The position numbers and the translations under genes are program-made. Of a DNA stretch of 64,000 bases, positions 18,350 through 27,490 are shown piece after piece (within the stretch, counting starts at the first letter, position 1; each line of letters starts with the position of its first letter). The notes beneath the pieces were generated by a model. That model did not search any database, was not told where the DNA came from, and worked only from the letters and a program-made list of their open reading frames with translations. Source of the stretch: an uncultured Lachnoclostridium sp. (GTDB taxonomy: Bacteria; Bacillota; Clostridia; Lachnospirales; Lachnospiraceae); contig CAMMSL010000001.1 in NCBI GenBank assembly GCA_946499505.1, positions 62,001 through 126,000 of the forward strand, given 5' to 3'.

Positions 18350-19033
18350 ATGGGTGAAGTCAGATTCATGATTTCTGAAGCCGCGAAACAGGTCGATGTA
18401 GAATCCCATGTATTAAGATACTGGGAAGAAGAACTTGGCCTTACGATCGGGCGGACAGAAATGGGCCATCGATATTATACGAAAGATGATATTCAGCTTT
18501 TCCGCTGCATTAAGAAGCTAAAAGATGAAGGCATGCTGCTCCGGGACTTAAAACCGCTCATACCTGAGCTGAAAGCTACGCGTCTCAGGCTGCGTGCATC
18601 AGAACCAGAGAACATTAATTCCAAAGATCCGAAAACTGCATCTTCTGCCGGACCTGTTGCACCTAAGACAGAACCTGCCTCCACAGACACGGCCGTAGCT
18701 CTGCAGGCTGCCGCGGCCGTTCGATCTGAGACTGCCGATCCGGAAGCGGCGGAAGTCGTGATCCCGCTGGAGAAGCTGGATCAGATACGCGCCTTATTTG
18801 CAGATGTATTCCGGGAAGTATTAAATGAGAATAACACTGTATTAAAAAAAGACATCAGCAGTACAGTGACTACTGATGTCATGCATGAAATGGATTATCT
18901 TCTTCAAGCTAAGGACCGCCAGCAGGAGGAGCATTTCCGCAAGCTGGACACTCTGATCCGACAGCAGCAGGCAAACCGGAAGGAGTCTGCAAAAGCAAAT
19001 CCCATCATGAAACTCCGAAAGATCTTTACATAA
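18350..19033 (+). CDS. MerR-type HTH regulator with long Ala-rich linker
   Basis: 227 aa. The N-terminal 70 residues form a MerR winged helix (MISEAAKQVDVESHVLRYWEEELG, GHRYYTKDDIQLFRCIKKLK). No effector-binding domain is recognisable. An Ala/Pro/Thr/Glu-rich low-complexity linker (~80-140) leads to a helical, probably coiled-coil C-terminus (~150-227). Such MerR-like proteins with coiled-coil tails are common in Lachnospiraceae and are often next to dnaB, as here, where dnaB ends 4 nt beyond its stop on the other strand. Start supported by AAAGGAGGT. Target unknown. Confidence 0.8.
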   Translation: MGEVRFMISEAAKQVDVESHVLRYWEEELGLTIGRTEMGHRYYTKDDIQLFRCIKKLKDEGMLLRDLKPLIPELKATRLRLRASEPENINSKDPKTASSAGPVAPKTEPASTDTAVALQAAAAVRSETADPEAAEVVIPLEKLDQIRALFADVFREVLNENNTVLKKDISSTVTTDVMHEMDYLLQAKDRQQEEHFRKLDTLIRQQQANRKESAKANPIMKLRKIFT

Positions 19034-19036
19034 ATC

Positions 19037-20383
19037 TTACTGCTGCCGCAGTTCATTTCCAAAGCGTGTGTACTGCGGCATCCATGCAAGCCGGACGGTC
19101 CCGATCGGGCCGTTCCTCTGCTTTGCAATGATAATCTCCGCAATATTTTTATCCTCAGTATCCGGATTATAATAGTCGTCTCTGTAGATGAACATACATA
19201 CATCGGCATCCTGCTCGATAGCTCCGGACTCACGGAGGTCAGAAAGCATCGGACGCTTATCGGTACGCTGCTCCACCGCACGGCTCAACTGGGACAGTGC
19301 GATGACAGGCACGTTCAGCTCACGCGCGAGACCTTTGAGGGAACGGGAGATCTCGGAAATCTCCTGCTGACGACTCTCATTCTTTCGGCCGCCGCTGCCG
19401 CTCATCAGCTGCAGGTAGTCGATAATGATGAGATCCAGTCCTATCTCCAGTTTATATTTCCTGCATTTTGAACGCATCTCCGATATCGAGATACCGGATG
19501 TATCATCAATGATCATACGGGAATTACCAATAGTACCCGCACCTTCGATCAGCTTTTCCCAGTCGGTATCTGAAAGATTACCTGTCCTGAGCACCTGAGC
19601 ATCTACGTGGGATTCCAGTGAAAAGAGACGGTTTACAAGCTGCTCTTTTGACATCTCCAGACTGAAGATCGCCACTGCAAGATTCTGTCGGAAAGCCACG
19701 TGCTGTGCGATATTCAAAACAAACGCCGTCTTTCCCATAGACGGTCTTGCCGCGATCAGAACAAGATCCGATCTCTGCAGACCGGACAATTTATAGTCAA
19801 GATCGATAAATCCCGTCGGAATACCTGTTACATTTCCTTTTGTCTTTGAAGCTTTCTCGATCACGTCAAGCGCATTCAGGACGACCTGCCGGATCGGCAC
19901 ATACTCCTGGGAATTTCCATGCTCTACCAGTTCAAAGACCTGTTTCTCTGTTTTCTCCAGGATTTCCTCAAGAGGCTGGTTTTCCAGATAACACGTGTTG
20001 GCAGTTTCTTCATTGATCCTGATCAGTTTACGGAGTATCGCCTTGTCTCTCACGATCTCCGCATAATATTTTACATTTGCCGACGTCTGTGTTCCTTCGA
20101 GAAGGTCTTTTACGAATTCCATATTGCTGATCTCCGGCGGAACATTCTTCTCCTTTAACTGCTCCTGCAGGGTGATCAGATCAACCGGTTTCCCCTCTTT
20201 GAAAAGATCCACTACACTGTCAAATATAATACCGTAAGCTGTCTGATAGAAATCCTCTCCTGTTATGATTTCGGATGCGACCATAACAGCATCCTTATTC
20301 AGCAACATCGCCCCGAGCACAGCCTGTTCGGCCTCTATGCTGTGGGGCGGGATCCGTTTCATTGCCGCTTCTATATTTTCCAT
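19037..20383 (-). CDS. dnaB: replicative DNA helicase DnaB
   Basis: 448 aa, normal length. The N-terminal dimerisation domain (PHSIEAEQAVLGAMLLNKDA) is followed by the RecA-like helicase domain with Walker A ARPSMGKTAFVLNIA near residue 210 and Walker B LIIIDYLQLMSG, then SRQQEISEISRSLKGLA and the arginine-finger region. It unwinds the fork ahead of DNA polymerase III as a hexamer. It is the last gene of a gdpP-rplI-dnaB group, an arrangement conserved in many Firmicutes. Confidence 0.96.
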   Translation of the reverse strand: MENIEAAMKRIPPHSIEAEQAVLGAMLLNKDAVMVASEIITGEDFYQTAYGIIFDSVVDLFKEGKPVDLITLQEQLKEKNVPPEISNMEFVKDLLEGTQTSANVKYYAEIVRDKAILRKLIRINEETANTCYLENQPLEEILEKTEKQVFELVEHGNSQEYVPIRQVVLNALDVIEKASKTKGNVTGIPTGFIDLDYKLSGLQRSDLVLIAARPSMGKTAFVLNIAQHVAFRQNLAVAIFSLEMSKEQLVNRLFSLESHVDAQVLRTGNLSDTDWEKLIEGAGTIGNSRMIIDDTSGISISEMRSKCRKYKLEIGLDLIIIDYLQLMSGSGGRKNESRQQEISEISRSLKGLARELNVPVIALSQLSRAVEQRTDKRPMLSDLRESGAIEQDADVCMFIYRDDYYNPDTEDKNIAEIIIAKQRNGPIGTVRLAWMPQYTRFGNELRQQ

Positions 20384-20430
20384 TAAGAAGTCTCCTCTGT
20401 GCTTCTGCTTCGTTTATGATAAAGATTTCC

Positions 20431-20880
20431 TTACGCTTCCTCTTTCACGACAACTTTCAACTCGGCAGTAACTTCCGGGTGAAGCTTTACATTCACGATA
20501 TGGATGCCGAGCGTCTTAATATTCTCTTTAAGAACGATCTTCTTCTTATCCACGTCAAGATTCATCTGCTCTTTGACTGCCGCTGCGATCTCCTTGCTGG
20601 ACACTGAACCGAATGTCCTGCCGCCTTCTCCTACTTTGATGGCAAGTTCTACTTTTCCGGCTGCCAGCTCTGCCGCAAGTTCTTTTGCTGCGTCCAGATT
20701 CTCCTGAGCCACTTTCTTTTCATTATTCTTCTGAAGCTTCAGGTCATTGAGATTCTTAGGTGTCGCCTCTGCCCCGAGCTTTTTCGGCAGGATAAAGTTT
20801 CTTGCATATCCGTCATTTACATTTACGATCTCTCCTTTTTTACCGAGAGATTTTACATCCTGTAATAATATTACTTTCAT
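20431..20880 (-). CDS. rplI: 50S ribosomal protein L9
   Basis: 149 aa. The N-terminal [21 protein letters not shown] with [13 protein letters not shown] binds 23S rRNA; a long central helix (~40-75) connects to the C-terminal domain with [13 protein letters not shown]. Length and domain layout are typical of L9. It lies 4 nt after gdpP and 47 nt before dnaB in one probable operon. Confidence 0.97.
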   Translation of the reverse strand: MKVILLQDVKSLGKKGEIVNVNDGYARNFILPKKLGAEATPKNLNDLKLQKNNEKKVAQENLDAAKELAAELAAGKVELAIKVGEGGRTFGSVSSKEIAAAVKEQMNLDVDKKKIVLKENIKTLGIHIVNVKLHPEVTAELKVVVKEEA

Positions 20881-20883
20881 TTT

Positions 20884-22932
20884 TTAAATATCTCCTTCCT
20901 CGATCATCTGGTCGATCGTTGCTTTCAACGCTTTGATCGCCTCGTCCATATTTGTATGGTCAAACTGTGCTCCTGCAGAGTTGATATGACCTCCGCCGCC
21001 CAGTTTCTCCGCAATGATCTGCACGTTCACCTCATCGATGGACCTCGCGCTCAAGTAAATCTTTCCGTCATAGATGGTCAGGACAAACGATGCCTTGATA
21101 CCGCTGATATCCAGCAGCTCGTTGGCCGCCTGAGCCGCCAGTACCGTCGGGCTGTCAATATTGCTCGGACACTGGGCGATCGCAAATTCTTTTCTGTATA
21201 CTTCCGCCATGCGGACCGCCTCCGCCTTTGCGCGGTATGATTCCATATCATCACGGAACATCTTACGCACACGGGTGATATCCGCACCGCATCTTCTCAG
21301 AAATGCCGCCGCCTCAAAAGTGCGCACTCCGGTACGGTTCATAAAGTTTCTCGTGTCGATCATGATGCCCGCGTACAGACAGTCAGCCTCTACGGACGGA
21401 ATCTTAATATCATCTGCAATGTACTGGAGCACCTCCGCCACCATCTCACAGGTGGAGGATGAATAAGGCTCTACATATGACAGCACGGCGTTCTCTATGA
21501 CATTACTGCTCTGGCGGTGATGATCGAGCACTGCGATCATCCGCGAGCGTCTCAGAAGTTCCGGACACTCCGTCATCTGCGGTTTATTTGTATCGACCAC
21601 GATCACCATCGTACTGTCAGTAATATAATCCAAGGCCTGATCAGATGTCAGGAAAATATCATCCTCATACGCCGGGCTCTCTGCGATCTCGTCATACAGA
21701 GGACGCACGGATTCTGTCACTGTATTGACCACAATATGGGCTTTCTTCTCCAGGCTTACGACTGCCCTGTAAATACCCATACACGCTCCGAACGAATCCG
21801 GATCCGCAATCTTATGGCCCATAACGATGACCTGATCCTTCGTCACGATAAACTCTCTTAAGGCCTCTGCCTTTACACGGGCCTTTACACGGGTGTTCTT
21901 AGCCGTCTGCTCTTTCTTTCCGCCAAAATATGTGATGCCGTTGCAGTCTTTGATGACCGCCTGGTCACCGCCTCTGGCAAGTGCAAGGTCGATGGCTACA
22001 CGGGCAAACTGATAACTCAGTGCATAAGTTGCAGTATTCAGTCCCAGACCGATACTGAGCGTTGCCGAGCGGGCATTTCCGATATTGACCTGTTTTACTT
22101 CTTCCAGGATGGAGAATTTATCTTCTGCAATCTGACGGTAACTGGACTTACGGATGACGACAAAATACTTGTCTTTCTCCATTTTCTTGACAATGCCGTC
22201 CACGTCTCCGATATACTTGTTGATCTTTCTGTCAATAAGAGCCACAAGCAGCGACTGACGCACTTCCTCGACACTCTCCATCACTTCATCATAGTTATCG
22301 ATATAGATCAGGCCGGCAATCATACGCTGGTCTTCATTTTCTTTGATATATGCATTCAGCTCCGTCACATCCTGCATGGAGACTGCCACGAAATACTCTT
22401 CCTCTTCCGGAATCTGCAGAAGCTCTTCCTTCTGGCTGAAGCCCTGGAGCGATACCCGGCGAAGCTCGACCTGATAGTCTCTGTCGTGATAGGTCACTTC
22501 CAGCTCCACATGTTCCATATCTTCTTTCGGGAACACACCAGGATGCAGTTCCGGGATCATCCTGTTCAGATATTTTTCTTTTCTCGGGCCGTCCATGAGA
22601 GAAGCAAAAGCATCGTTCTTCCACAGGATACGCCCGTCCTCAAGTGTAATGGCATAAGGAACTGCAAGCTCTTTTAAGAGCGTATGCTCGATCCCTTTAT
22701 ACTGCGCTGAAAACTGGATCAGATCGGCAAGGATCAGAGACCGGTTATAAAAATACAAGCCCCCTGCGATCGCCAGATAGATCAGGATGAATACAGTCAT
22801 GATAAAGCCGGCTTTTTTATCGATCACATAGACCCAGATATCCACTGCGGCCAGCAGGATCGTCATGATCAGCGGCCAGCTCATATACATTCTGAGTTGT
22901 CCTTTCAAGCGCATTCTGTTTTTCTTTTTCAT
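20884..22932 (-). CDS. gdpP: cyclic-di-AMP phosphodiesterase GdpP (DHH/DHHA1)
   Basis: 682 aa. Two N-terminal membrane segments (~12-55) are followed by a PAS-like region, a degenerate GGDEF domain (SATLSIGLGLNTATYALSYQ; catalytic motif lost) and a DHH phosphoesterase domain with GHKIADPDSFGACMG, VIVVDTNKP and VLDHHRQ, then DHHA1 with GGGGHINSAGAQF. GdpP hydrolyses c-di-AMP to pApA and so affects cell wall, potassium and osmotic control. The order gdpP-rplI-dnaB is typical. A minus-strand TATAAT (23024-23029) lies upstream. Confidence 0.92.
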   Translation of the reverse strand: MKKKNRMRLKGQLRMYMSWPLIMTILLAAVDIWVYVIDKKAGFIMTVFILIYLAIAGGLYFYNRSLILADLIQFSAQYKGIEHTLLKELAVPYAITLEDGRILWKNDAFASLMDGPRKEKYLNRMIPELHPGVFPKEDMEHVELEVTYHDRDYQVELRRVSLQGFSQKEELLQIPEEEEYFVAVSMQDVTELNAYIKENEDQRMIAGLIYIDNYDEVMESVEEVRQSLLVALIDRKINKYIGDVDGIVKKMEKDKYFVVIRKSSYRQIAEDKFSILEEVKQVNIGNARSATLSIGLGLNTATYALSYQFARVAIDLALARGGDQAVIKDCNGITYFGGKKEQTAKNTRVKARVKAEALREFIVTKDQVIVMGHKIADPDSFGACMGIYRAVVSLEKKAHIVVNTVTESVRPLYDEIAESPAYEDDIFLTSDQALDYITDSTMVIVVDTNKPQMTECPELLRRSRMIAVLDHHRQSSNVIENAVLSYVEPYSSSTCEMVAEVLQYIADDIKIPSVEADCLYAGIMIDTRNFMNRTGVRTFEAAAFLRRCGADITRVRKMFRDDMESYRAKAEAVRMAEVYRKEFAIAQCPSNIDSPTVLAAQAANELLDISGIKASFVLTIYDGKIYLSARSIDEVNVQIIAEKLGGGGHINSAGAQFDHTNMDEAIKALKATIDQMIEEGDI

Positions 22933-23063
22933 ATCATTCTCACCTCATCCGCGCCTGTCTGCAGGCAGCGCATAATGCTTGTTTTAAGAAAAATTTTCAG
23001 CAGGTTCTCAATACTAACGTCTTATTATACCATTATTTCAAAAAATATGCCACTGTATAATCT

Positions 23064-23107
23064 AAAAAGCCGGACAGAGCATGGTATCACGTCCCTCTCT
23101 GTCCGGC
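23064..23107 (-). terminator. terminator after the CoADR-rhodanese-siroheme fusion gene
   Basis: GCCGGACAGAG pairs perfectly with CTCTGTCCGGC; on the minus strand a TTTTTAG tract follows. It closes the minus-strand transcript that ends at 23153. Confidence 0.88.
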
Positions 23108-23152
23108 CTGTATGATTTTTCTTTGTTCAATATTTTAGTTTAGTATAGATAC

Positions 23153-25738
23153 CTAGCAGGTTGCTCCGCCCTTCAGATGCTTCTGCGCTTTCAGGTTTTC
23201 TTCTTTCCTTGAAAGGAGATCATTGCTCAGGAGCTGTTCCTGCACATTTTCAAATCCGAGTCTTGCAACCGTATCGGCAAATCTCTCTCCCGTGATTCCC
23301 TGCTCGCGGAACAGAAGGATTGCCTTTTCCACGATCTCAAACACTTCGTCTTTATCTGTAAATACTTTGTCCAGATATCTTCCCTGAGCCACTTTCTTGC
23401 CCCAGCGTCCGCCGATGTAAATGCGGTATCCGTTCGTGTAATCCTCAACCGCGTGGAACGGGCATTTGCCGACGCAGCGGCCGCAGTGGTTGCATGCGGT
23501 CTCATCGACCGTGATCTTTCCGTCAGCCATCTTCGCCACGCCAATCGGGCAGTTGTTCTCAATCTGGCAGACCTTGCAGCCGCGGCACTTCTCCAGATCG
23601 ATCTGTGGAACTCTCTGGCCGATGATACCGAGGTCATTCAGATCCGGTTTTACACAGTTATTCGGACATCCGCCGACCGCGATCTTGAACTTGTGCGGCA
23701 GCTTCACTTCCCGGTATCCGTGATAGAATCTCTCGTGGATCTCCTCAGACAGCGCGAATGTATCGATCAGTCCGTACTGGCAGGTTGTTCCCTTACAGGA
23801 TACGACCGGGCGGACTTTAGAACCTGTACCTCCAGTCTCAAGTCCTGCCTGCATCAGATACTCTCTCAGAGGTTCGATATTGTCAAACGGTACTCCCTGG
23901 ATTTCCATCGTCAGACGGGAAGTCATGGTCACCTCGCCGCTTCCGAACTTCTCGGCCGCCTCTGCGATCACTCTCGCCTCATCTGCCGTGATCTTTCCAT
24001 TCCTTGTAATAACACGTCCGTTAAATTTATCCGGTGTGCGCTTATCTTTCAGGAAGCCGAGTGCTTTCACTCTTGTCTCCTCTTCCTTGGAAACCGCGCC
24101 TTCGGCGTTCTCTACTTTAACATCGTTAAAGAATGTAGCGCCTTCAAGCACAACCGTGTTTTTATATCCATAATAACGCATTCTGTTCTGCAGGAAATAT
24201 GCTCTCTTTCCTTTTGCGCATACAAGCAGGAGCTTCTCGTCCTTGCCCAGCCCTTCGATTTCTCCGTTCACCTGAGCCAGATTTACAAAGAAGGCTCCGC
24301 GGATACCCGGCTCGGGCTGCACATCCACTACATGGTATCCTTTCGCCGCACCTGCCGCATACTCCGCCGGCGTCATGCTCACAAATGTACCGTCGATCTT
24401 GTTCATCAGCACATATACTGCCTGCACGAACGGATGGATCGCAGTGGAGAACGGCGGAGCATATGCGAAGTCCGCATTTTCGAAATCATCCAGTTTGGCA
24501 TCCATATTGATGCCCATGACCGCGATATCCACCATCTTATCTACTTCGCCCGGTCCGAACACCTGAACTCCGAGCAGCTTCCTTGTCGTCTTGTCCGCAA
24601 TCACCTTCGTAATGAAGAAGGATGCATCCGGATAATAATGCGCCTTGTCATCGGTCGGCACAAGTGCGGTAATGACATCGTATCCCGCCTCTTTCGCCTG
24701 CGCCTCTGTCAGACCGGTGCGTCCTACATTTAAGCCCGGAAGTTTAACCACGCCGGTTCCGAGCACTCCCGGATAAGTCTTCTGCGCGCCCGCGAGCACC
24801 TGCGCCAGTGTACGGCCTTCCATATTTGCAGAGGAACCCATGGGGGACCACTGTCTCTTTCCTGTAATCCGGTTTGTTACCATCACACAGTCTCCTGCCG
24901 CATAAACGTCGTCAAGATTTGTCTTCATCTGCCCGTCCACAAGGATGGTTCCCTTAAACATCTCGATTCCTGTATTTTCGAGGAATCCGGTATTCGGACG
25001 GATACCTGCAGCCATGATCAGCATCTCGCAGGGCATCGTCCCGGCAGATGTCTTCACGCCTGTCACCTTATCTGTCCCGAGCACTTCCTCCGCACTTGTC
25101 CCTGTAATTACCCGAATACCACTGTTGAGAAGATGCTTCTTCGCATAAGCAGCCATCTCCGGATCAAGAATATTGGGCAGGATCTGGGAAGCAAAATCAA
25201 TGACCGTCACATTAATTCCTCTGGCATGCAGATTTTCAGCAGCCTCAAGGCCGATAAATCCGGCGCCGATCACAACCGCTTTCTTCACGCCGTTTGTCTC
25301 TGCATATGTACGCATCGCTTCCGCGTCGTCCGGCGTTCTCATCTTAAATACACCCGGCAGTTCCTTTCCTTTGATCGGCAGTTCTGCAGCGGAAGCACCG
25401 ACTGCGAGTACCAGCTTATCATAGGAACAGACCTCTGTATTACCGGTCTGCACATCTTTTACCGTAACTTCTTTCTTGTCCGCATCAAGGGCAACCGCCT
25501 CTTTTCCGGTGCGCACCTCAACCCCAGTAAGTCCCGAATACTTCTGAGGTGTATTTACGATCAGCTCGTCTCTGCTCTCGATAAATCCTCCTACATAATA
25601 CGGAAGTCCGCATCCGGCATAAGAGATATCCTGATCTTTTGTGATGACTGTCACTTCAATACTTCTGTCTTCTCTTTTTAACTTTGCCGCAGTTTTGGTC
25701 CCGGCAGCGACGCCGCCGATAATGAGTACCTTCATCAT
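23153..25738 (-). CDS. fusion: CoA-disulfide reductase-like flavoprotein + rhodanese + siroheme sulfite/nitrite-reductase-like + 2[4Fe-4S]
   Basis: 861 aa. Residues ~1-445 are a pyridine nucleotide-disulfide oxidoreductase of the CoADR/persulfide-reductase type, with FAD/NAD loops and the redox Cys in SYAGCGLPYY near 43. Residues ~455-545 are a rhodanese domain with its active Cys in LLLVCAKGKRA near 505. Residues ~560-705 resemble a siroheme [4Fe-4S] reductase, with CKGTTC near 647 and GGCPNNC near 690. The tail has two ferredoxin motifs (CRGCKVC and CNHCGRC). CoADR-rhodanese fusions reduce persulfides with NADH; addition of a siroheme module suggests a single-chain enzyme reducing sulfane sulfur or sulfite. 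The DUF134 regulator gene precedes it by 51 bp. Confidence 0.85.
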   Translation of the reverse strand: MMKVLIIGGVAAGTKTAAKLKREDRSIEVTVITKDQDISYAGCGLPYYVGGFIESRDELIVNTPQKYSGLTGVEVRTGKEAVALDADKKEVTVKDVQTGNTEVCSYDKLVLAVGASAAELPIKGKELPGVFKMRTPDDAEAMRTYAETNGVKKAVVIGAGFIGLEAAENLHARGINVTVIDFASQILPNILDPEMAAYAKKHLLNSGIRVITGTSAEEVLGTDKVTGVKTSAGTMPCEMLIMAAGIRPNTGFLENTGIEMFKGTILVDGQMKTNLDDVYAAGDCVMVTNRITGKRQWSPMGSSANMEGRTLAQVLAGAQKTYPGVLGTGVVKLPGLNVGRTGLTEAQAKEAGYDVITALVPTDDKAHYYPDASFFITKVIADKTTRKLLGVQVFGPGEVDKMVDIAVMGINMDAKLDDFENADFAYAPPFSTAIHPFVQAVYVLMNKIDGTFVSMTPAEYAAGAAKGYHVVDVQPEPGIRGAFFVNLAQVNGEIEGLGKDEKLLLVCAKGKRAYFLQNRMRYYGYKNTVVLEGATFFNDVKVENAEGAVSKEEETRVKALGFLKDKRTPDKFNGRVITRNGKITADEARVIAEAAEKFGSGEVTMTSRLTMEIQGVPFDNIEPLREYLMQAGLETGGTGSKVRPVVSCKGTTCQYGLIDTFALSEEIHERFYHGYREVKLPHKFKIAVGGCPNNCVKPDLNDLGIIGQRVPQIDLEKCRGCKVCQIENNCPIGVAKMADGKITVDETACNHCGRCVGKCPFHAVEDYTNGYRIYIGGRWGKKVAQGRYLDKVFTDKDEVFEIVEKAILLFREQGITGERFADTVARLGFENVQEQLLSNDLLSRKEENLKAQKHLKGGATC

Positions 25739-25789
25739 CTTCTACCTCTCTTCTTTTTCAATTTCCTGACACTGAGCTCTCTGACGCTT

Positions 25790-26179
25790 TCACTCGTCCG
25801 CCGGATCATCTTCAAACGTCCTGACGCCTCGCGACAGCTCCGGATCCTTATGACAGCAGTGTTCTTCTCCGGCACACTCGGGCCGCATCGCCGGGCAGAC
25901 GAACACGTCTCCTCCGCCGATCGTAAGCGATTTGCCGTCCACAAGCATATCCGCTATCTTCCGGCGTGCTTCGTCATAGATCCTCGTCACAGTCGGGCGG
26001 GAGATCTGCATTCTCTGCGCGCACTGTTCCTGCGTCATCTGCAGATGATCCAGCAGACGGAGCACTTCGTATTCGTCATATGTAAGATTAATACTGCCGG
26101 ACGGCTCACAGCCCTGCGGACTGAATCCTGTCACACGGGGCACCGAACAGATACAGCGCTGTTTCTGCGGTCTTGCCAT
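25790..26179 (-). CDS. DUF134 (UPF0251) family HTH regulator
   Basis: 129 aa. It begins MARPQKQRCICSVPRVTGFSP, the typical DUF134 opening with paired Cys, and has a sigma-like HTH (LTYDEYEVLRLLDHLQMTQEQ, then ISRPTVTRIYDEARRKIA). The C-terminus has more Cys/His (CPAMRPECAGEEHCCHKDP), a plausible metal or cluster site. DUF134 proteins are commonly beside redox or metal genes. Here it precedes the sulfur-redox fusion gene in one operon and has a palindrome in its own promoter, so it probably controls both. Confidence 0.85.
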   Translation of the reverse strand: MARPQKQRCICSVPRVTGFSPQGCEPSGSINLTYDEYEVLRLLDHLQMTQEQCAQRMQISRPTVTRIYDEARRKIADMLVDGKSLTIGGGDVFVCPAMRPECAGEEHCCHKDPELSRGVRTFEDDPADE

Positions 26180-26218
26180 GATCTTCTCCTCCCTTCCATT
26201 TCTATAGCTCTGATTATA

Positions 26219-26246
26219 AGTATACTATGTTATGAACATATGTCAA
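26219..26246 (-). promoter_or_regulatory. promoter with central palindromic operator, DUF134 operon
   Basis: Minus-strand TTGACA (26241-26246), 16-nt spacer and TATACT (26219-26224). The whole spacer is the inverted repeat TATGTT-ATG-AACATA (26226-26240), an ideal repressor site; autoregulation by the DUF134 protein is inferred. Confidence 0.75.
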
Positions 26247-26261
26247 TAATATTTCCGCACC

Positions 26262-26300
26262 AAAAAAAGAGACCACCGCACCATGGCGACAGCCTCTTTC
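26262..26300 (-). terminator. terminator after rpsR
   Basis: On the minus strand AGAGGCTGTCGCC pairs with GCGGTGGTCTCT (several G-U pairs) and is followed by a run of seven T. Confidence 0.8.
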
Positions 26301-26309
26301 TATTCTCAA

Positions 26310-26576
26310 TTAGTCCTGAACGTACGGCATCAGTGCAATGTGTCTTGCTCTCTTGATTGCTACTGTAAGAGCTCTCTGATGCTTTGCACAGTTTCCTGTG
26401 ATTCTTCTCGGAAGAATTTTTCCTCTCTCGGAAATATACTTCTTAAGCTTTGCTACGTCCTTGTAATCGATCTCGTTATTCTCTTTACCACAGAATACGC
26501 AGACTTTTTTTCTTCTGCGGGCCGGTCCTCTTCTCTTATAACCGCCCTCTGGTCTGCTTCCCTTTTCGTAAGCCAT
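26310..26576 (-). CDS. rpsR: 30S ribosomal protein S18
   Basis: 88 aa. The core motifs [33 protein letters not shown] (read in two parts: [15 protein letters not shown] and [15 protein letters not shown]) and [20 protein letters not shown] are typical of S18, which binds S6 on the 30S platform. The N-terminus is Arg/Lys-rich. A CxxC pair suggests the zinc-containing C+ form. It is the last gene of rpsF-ssb-rpsR. Confidence 0.96.
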   Translation of the reverse strand: MAYEKGSRPEGGYKRRGPARRRKKVCVFCGKENNEIDYKDVAKLKKYISERGKILPRRITGNCAKHQRALTVAIKRARHIALMPYVQD

Positions 26577-26594
26577 GATGGTTATCTCCTTTCC

Positions 26595-27038
26595 TTAATT
26601 GAACGGTAACTCCTCATCAATGCCATCCGGGATATTCATAAATCCGTCGCCTGCCGGTGCGCTCGGCGCCGATGCCGGTGCAGAATGCTGGTAGGATGCT
26701 CTGTTTGCCTCGCTCTCAGCTCTGCTCTCTGCGAATTCCTGCTCCTCCACGATCACTTCCGTTGTGTATACTTTCACACCGTCTTTGTTCGTGTAGCTTC
26801 CGGTCTGGATACGGCCGGAAATGGAAACGCGCATTCCCTGACGGAAATATTTCTCTGCAAACTCTGCGGAACGTCCGAACACGACACACGGAATGAAATC
26901 TGCTGTCGGCTCTCCGTCTCTCTTGAATCTGCGGTCAACGGCAACTGTATATCTTGCAACTGCCGTTGCATTTTCTCCCTGTGAATATCTGACTTCAGGA
27001 TCTCTTGTCAACCGTCCTACTAATACTGCTTTATTCAT
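26595..27038 (-). CDS. ssb: single-stranded DNA-binding protein
   Basis: 147 aa. An OB fold spans residues 1-105 (MNKAVLVGRLTRDPEVRYSQ, VDRRFKRDGEPTADFIPCVVF, RISGRIQTGSY-like segment). A disordered Ala/Pro/Ser linker leads to an acidic tail ending DEELPFN, the conserved docking peptide for replication and repair partners (usually DDDIPF). Position between rpsF and rpsR is conserved in Firmicutes and ties expression to ribosomal proteins. Confidence 0.95.
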   Translation of the reverse strand: MNKAVLVGRLTRDPEVRYSQGENATAVARYTVAVDRRFKRDGEPTADFIPCVVFGRSAEFAEKYFRQGMRVSISGRIQTGSYTNKDGVKVYTTEVIVEEQEFAESRAESEANRASYQHSAPASAPSAPAGDGFMNIPDGIDEELPFN

Positions 27039-27054
27039 ATATACCTCTTTCCGC

Positions 27055-27342
27055 TTATGCTTCCTGTTTCACGCATAAATATCTGAGCACGTTGTCCATA
27101 ATGCGGATACGCTGTTCCACTTCGCCCGGAACCGTAGTCTCAGCCTCGAAGTGTACGAAGTAGTAATATCCTTCTGTCATCTTCTGGATCTCGTAAGCGA
27201 ATCTTCTCTTGCCCCACTCATCCACGTCTGTCACGTTGCCGCCGAAACGTGTGATAAGAGCTTTAACCTTCTCGATTACGTCTGCTCTTGCTTCGTCTTC
27301 GAGTTTTGCGCTCACAACAACAGCTAATTCATACTTATTCAT
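27055..27342 (-). CDS. rpsF: 30S ribosomal protein S6
   Basis: 95 aa starting MNKYELAVVVSAKLEDEARA, with WGKRRFAYEIQKMTEGYYYFVHF, all typical of S6. AAGGAGGTGCAGGACC precedes the ATG. First gene of the rpsF-ssb-rpsR operon. Its leader (27343-27437) contains a GC-rich hairpin (GCTCCCG/CGGGGGC with a loop) that could be the autoregulatory S6-S18 leader known in bacteria, but I could not confirm the conserved CCG arrangement. Confidence 0.96.
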   Translation of the reverse strand: MNKYELAVVVSAKLEDEARADVIEKVKALITRFGGNVTDVDEWGKRRFAYEIQKMTEGYYYFVHFEAETTVPGEVEQRIRIMDNVLRYLCVKQEA

Positions 27343-27443
27343 GGTCCTGCACCTCCTTATGGTCTCTGGCCCCCGTCCTTACGCGGGAGCAAGGAATTTA
27401 TGAAACTGTTCAGATGTAATCCGACAGTATGTCACGGTTATTC

Positions 27444-27472
27444 ATGATACCATAAGAAAGTTGAAGTTTCAA
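27444..27472 (-). promoter_or_regulatory. promoter for rpsF-ssb-rpsR
   Basis: Minus-strand TTGAAA, 17-nt spacer and TATCAT, followed by a leader of about 95 nt before rpsF. Confidence 0.8.
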
Positions 27473-27490
27473 GTGTTTTTTATTTTTTAT

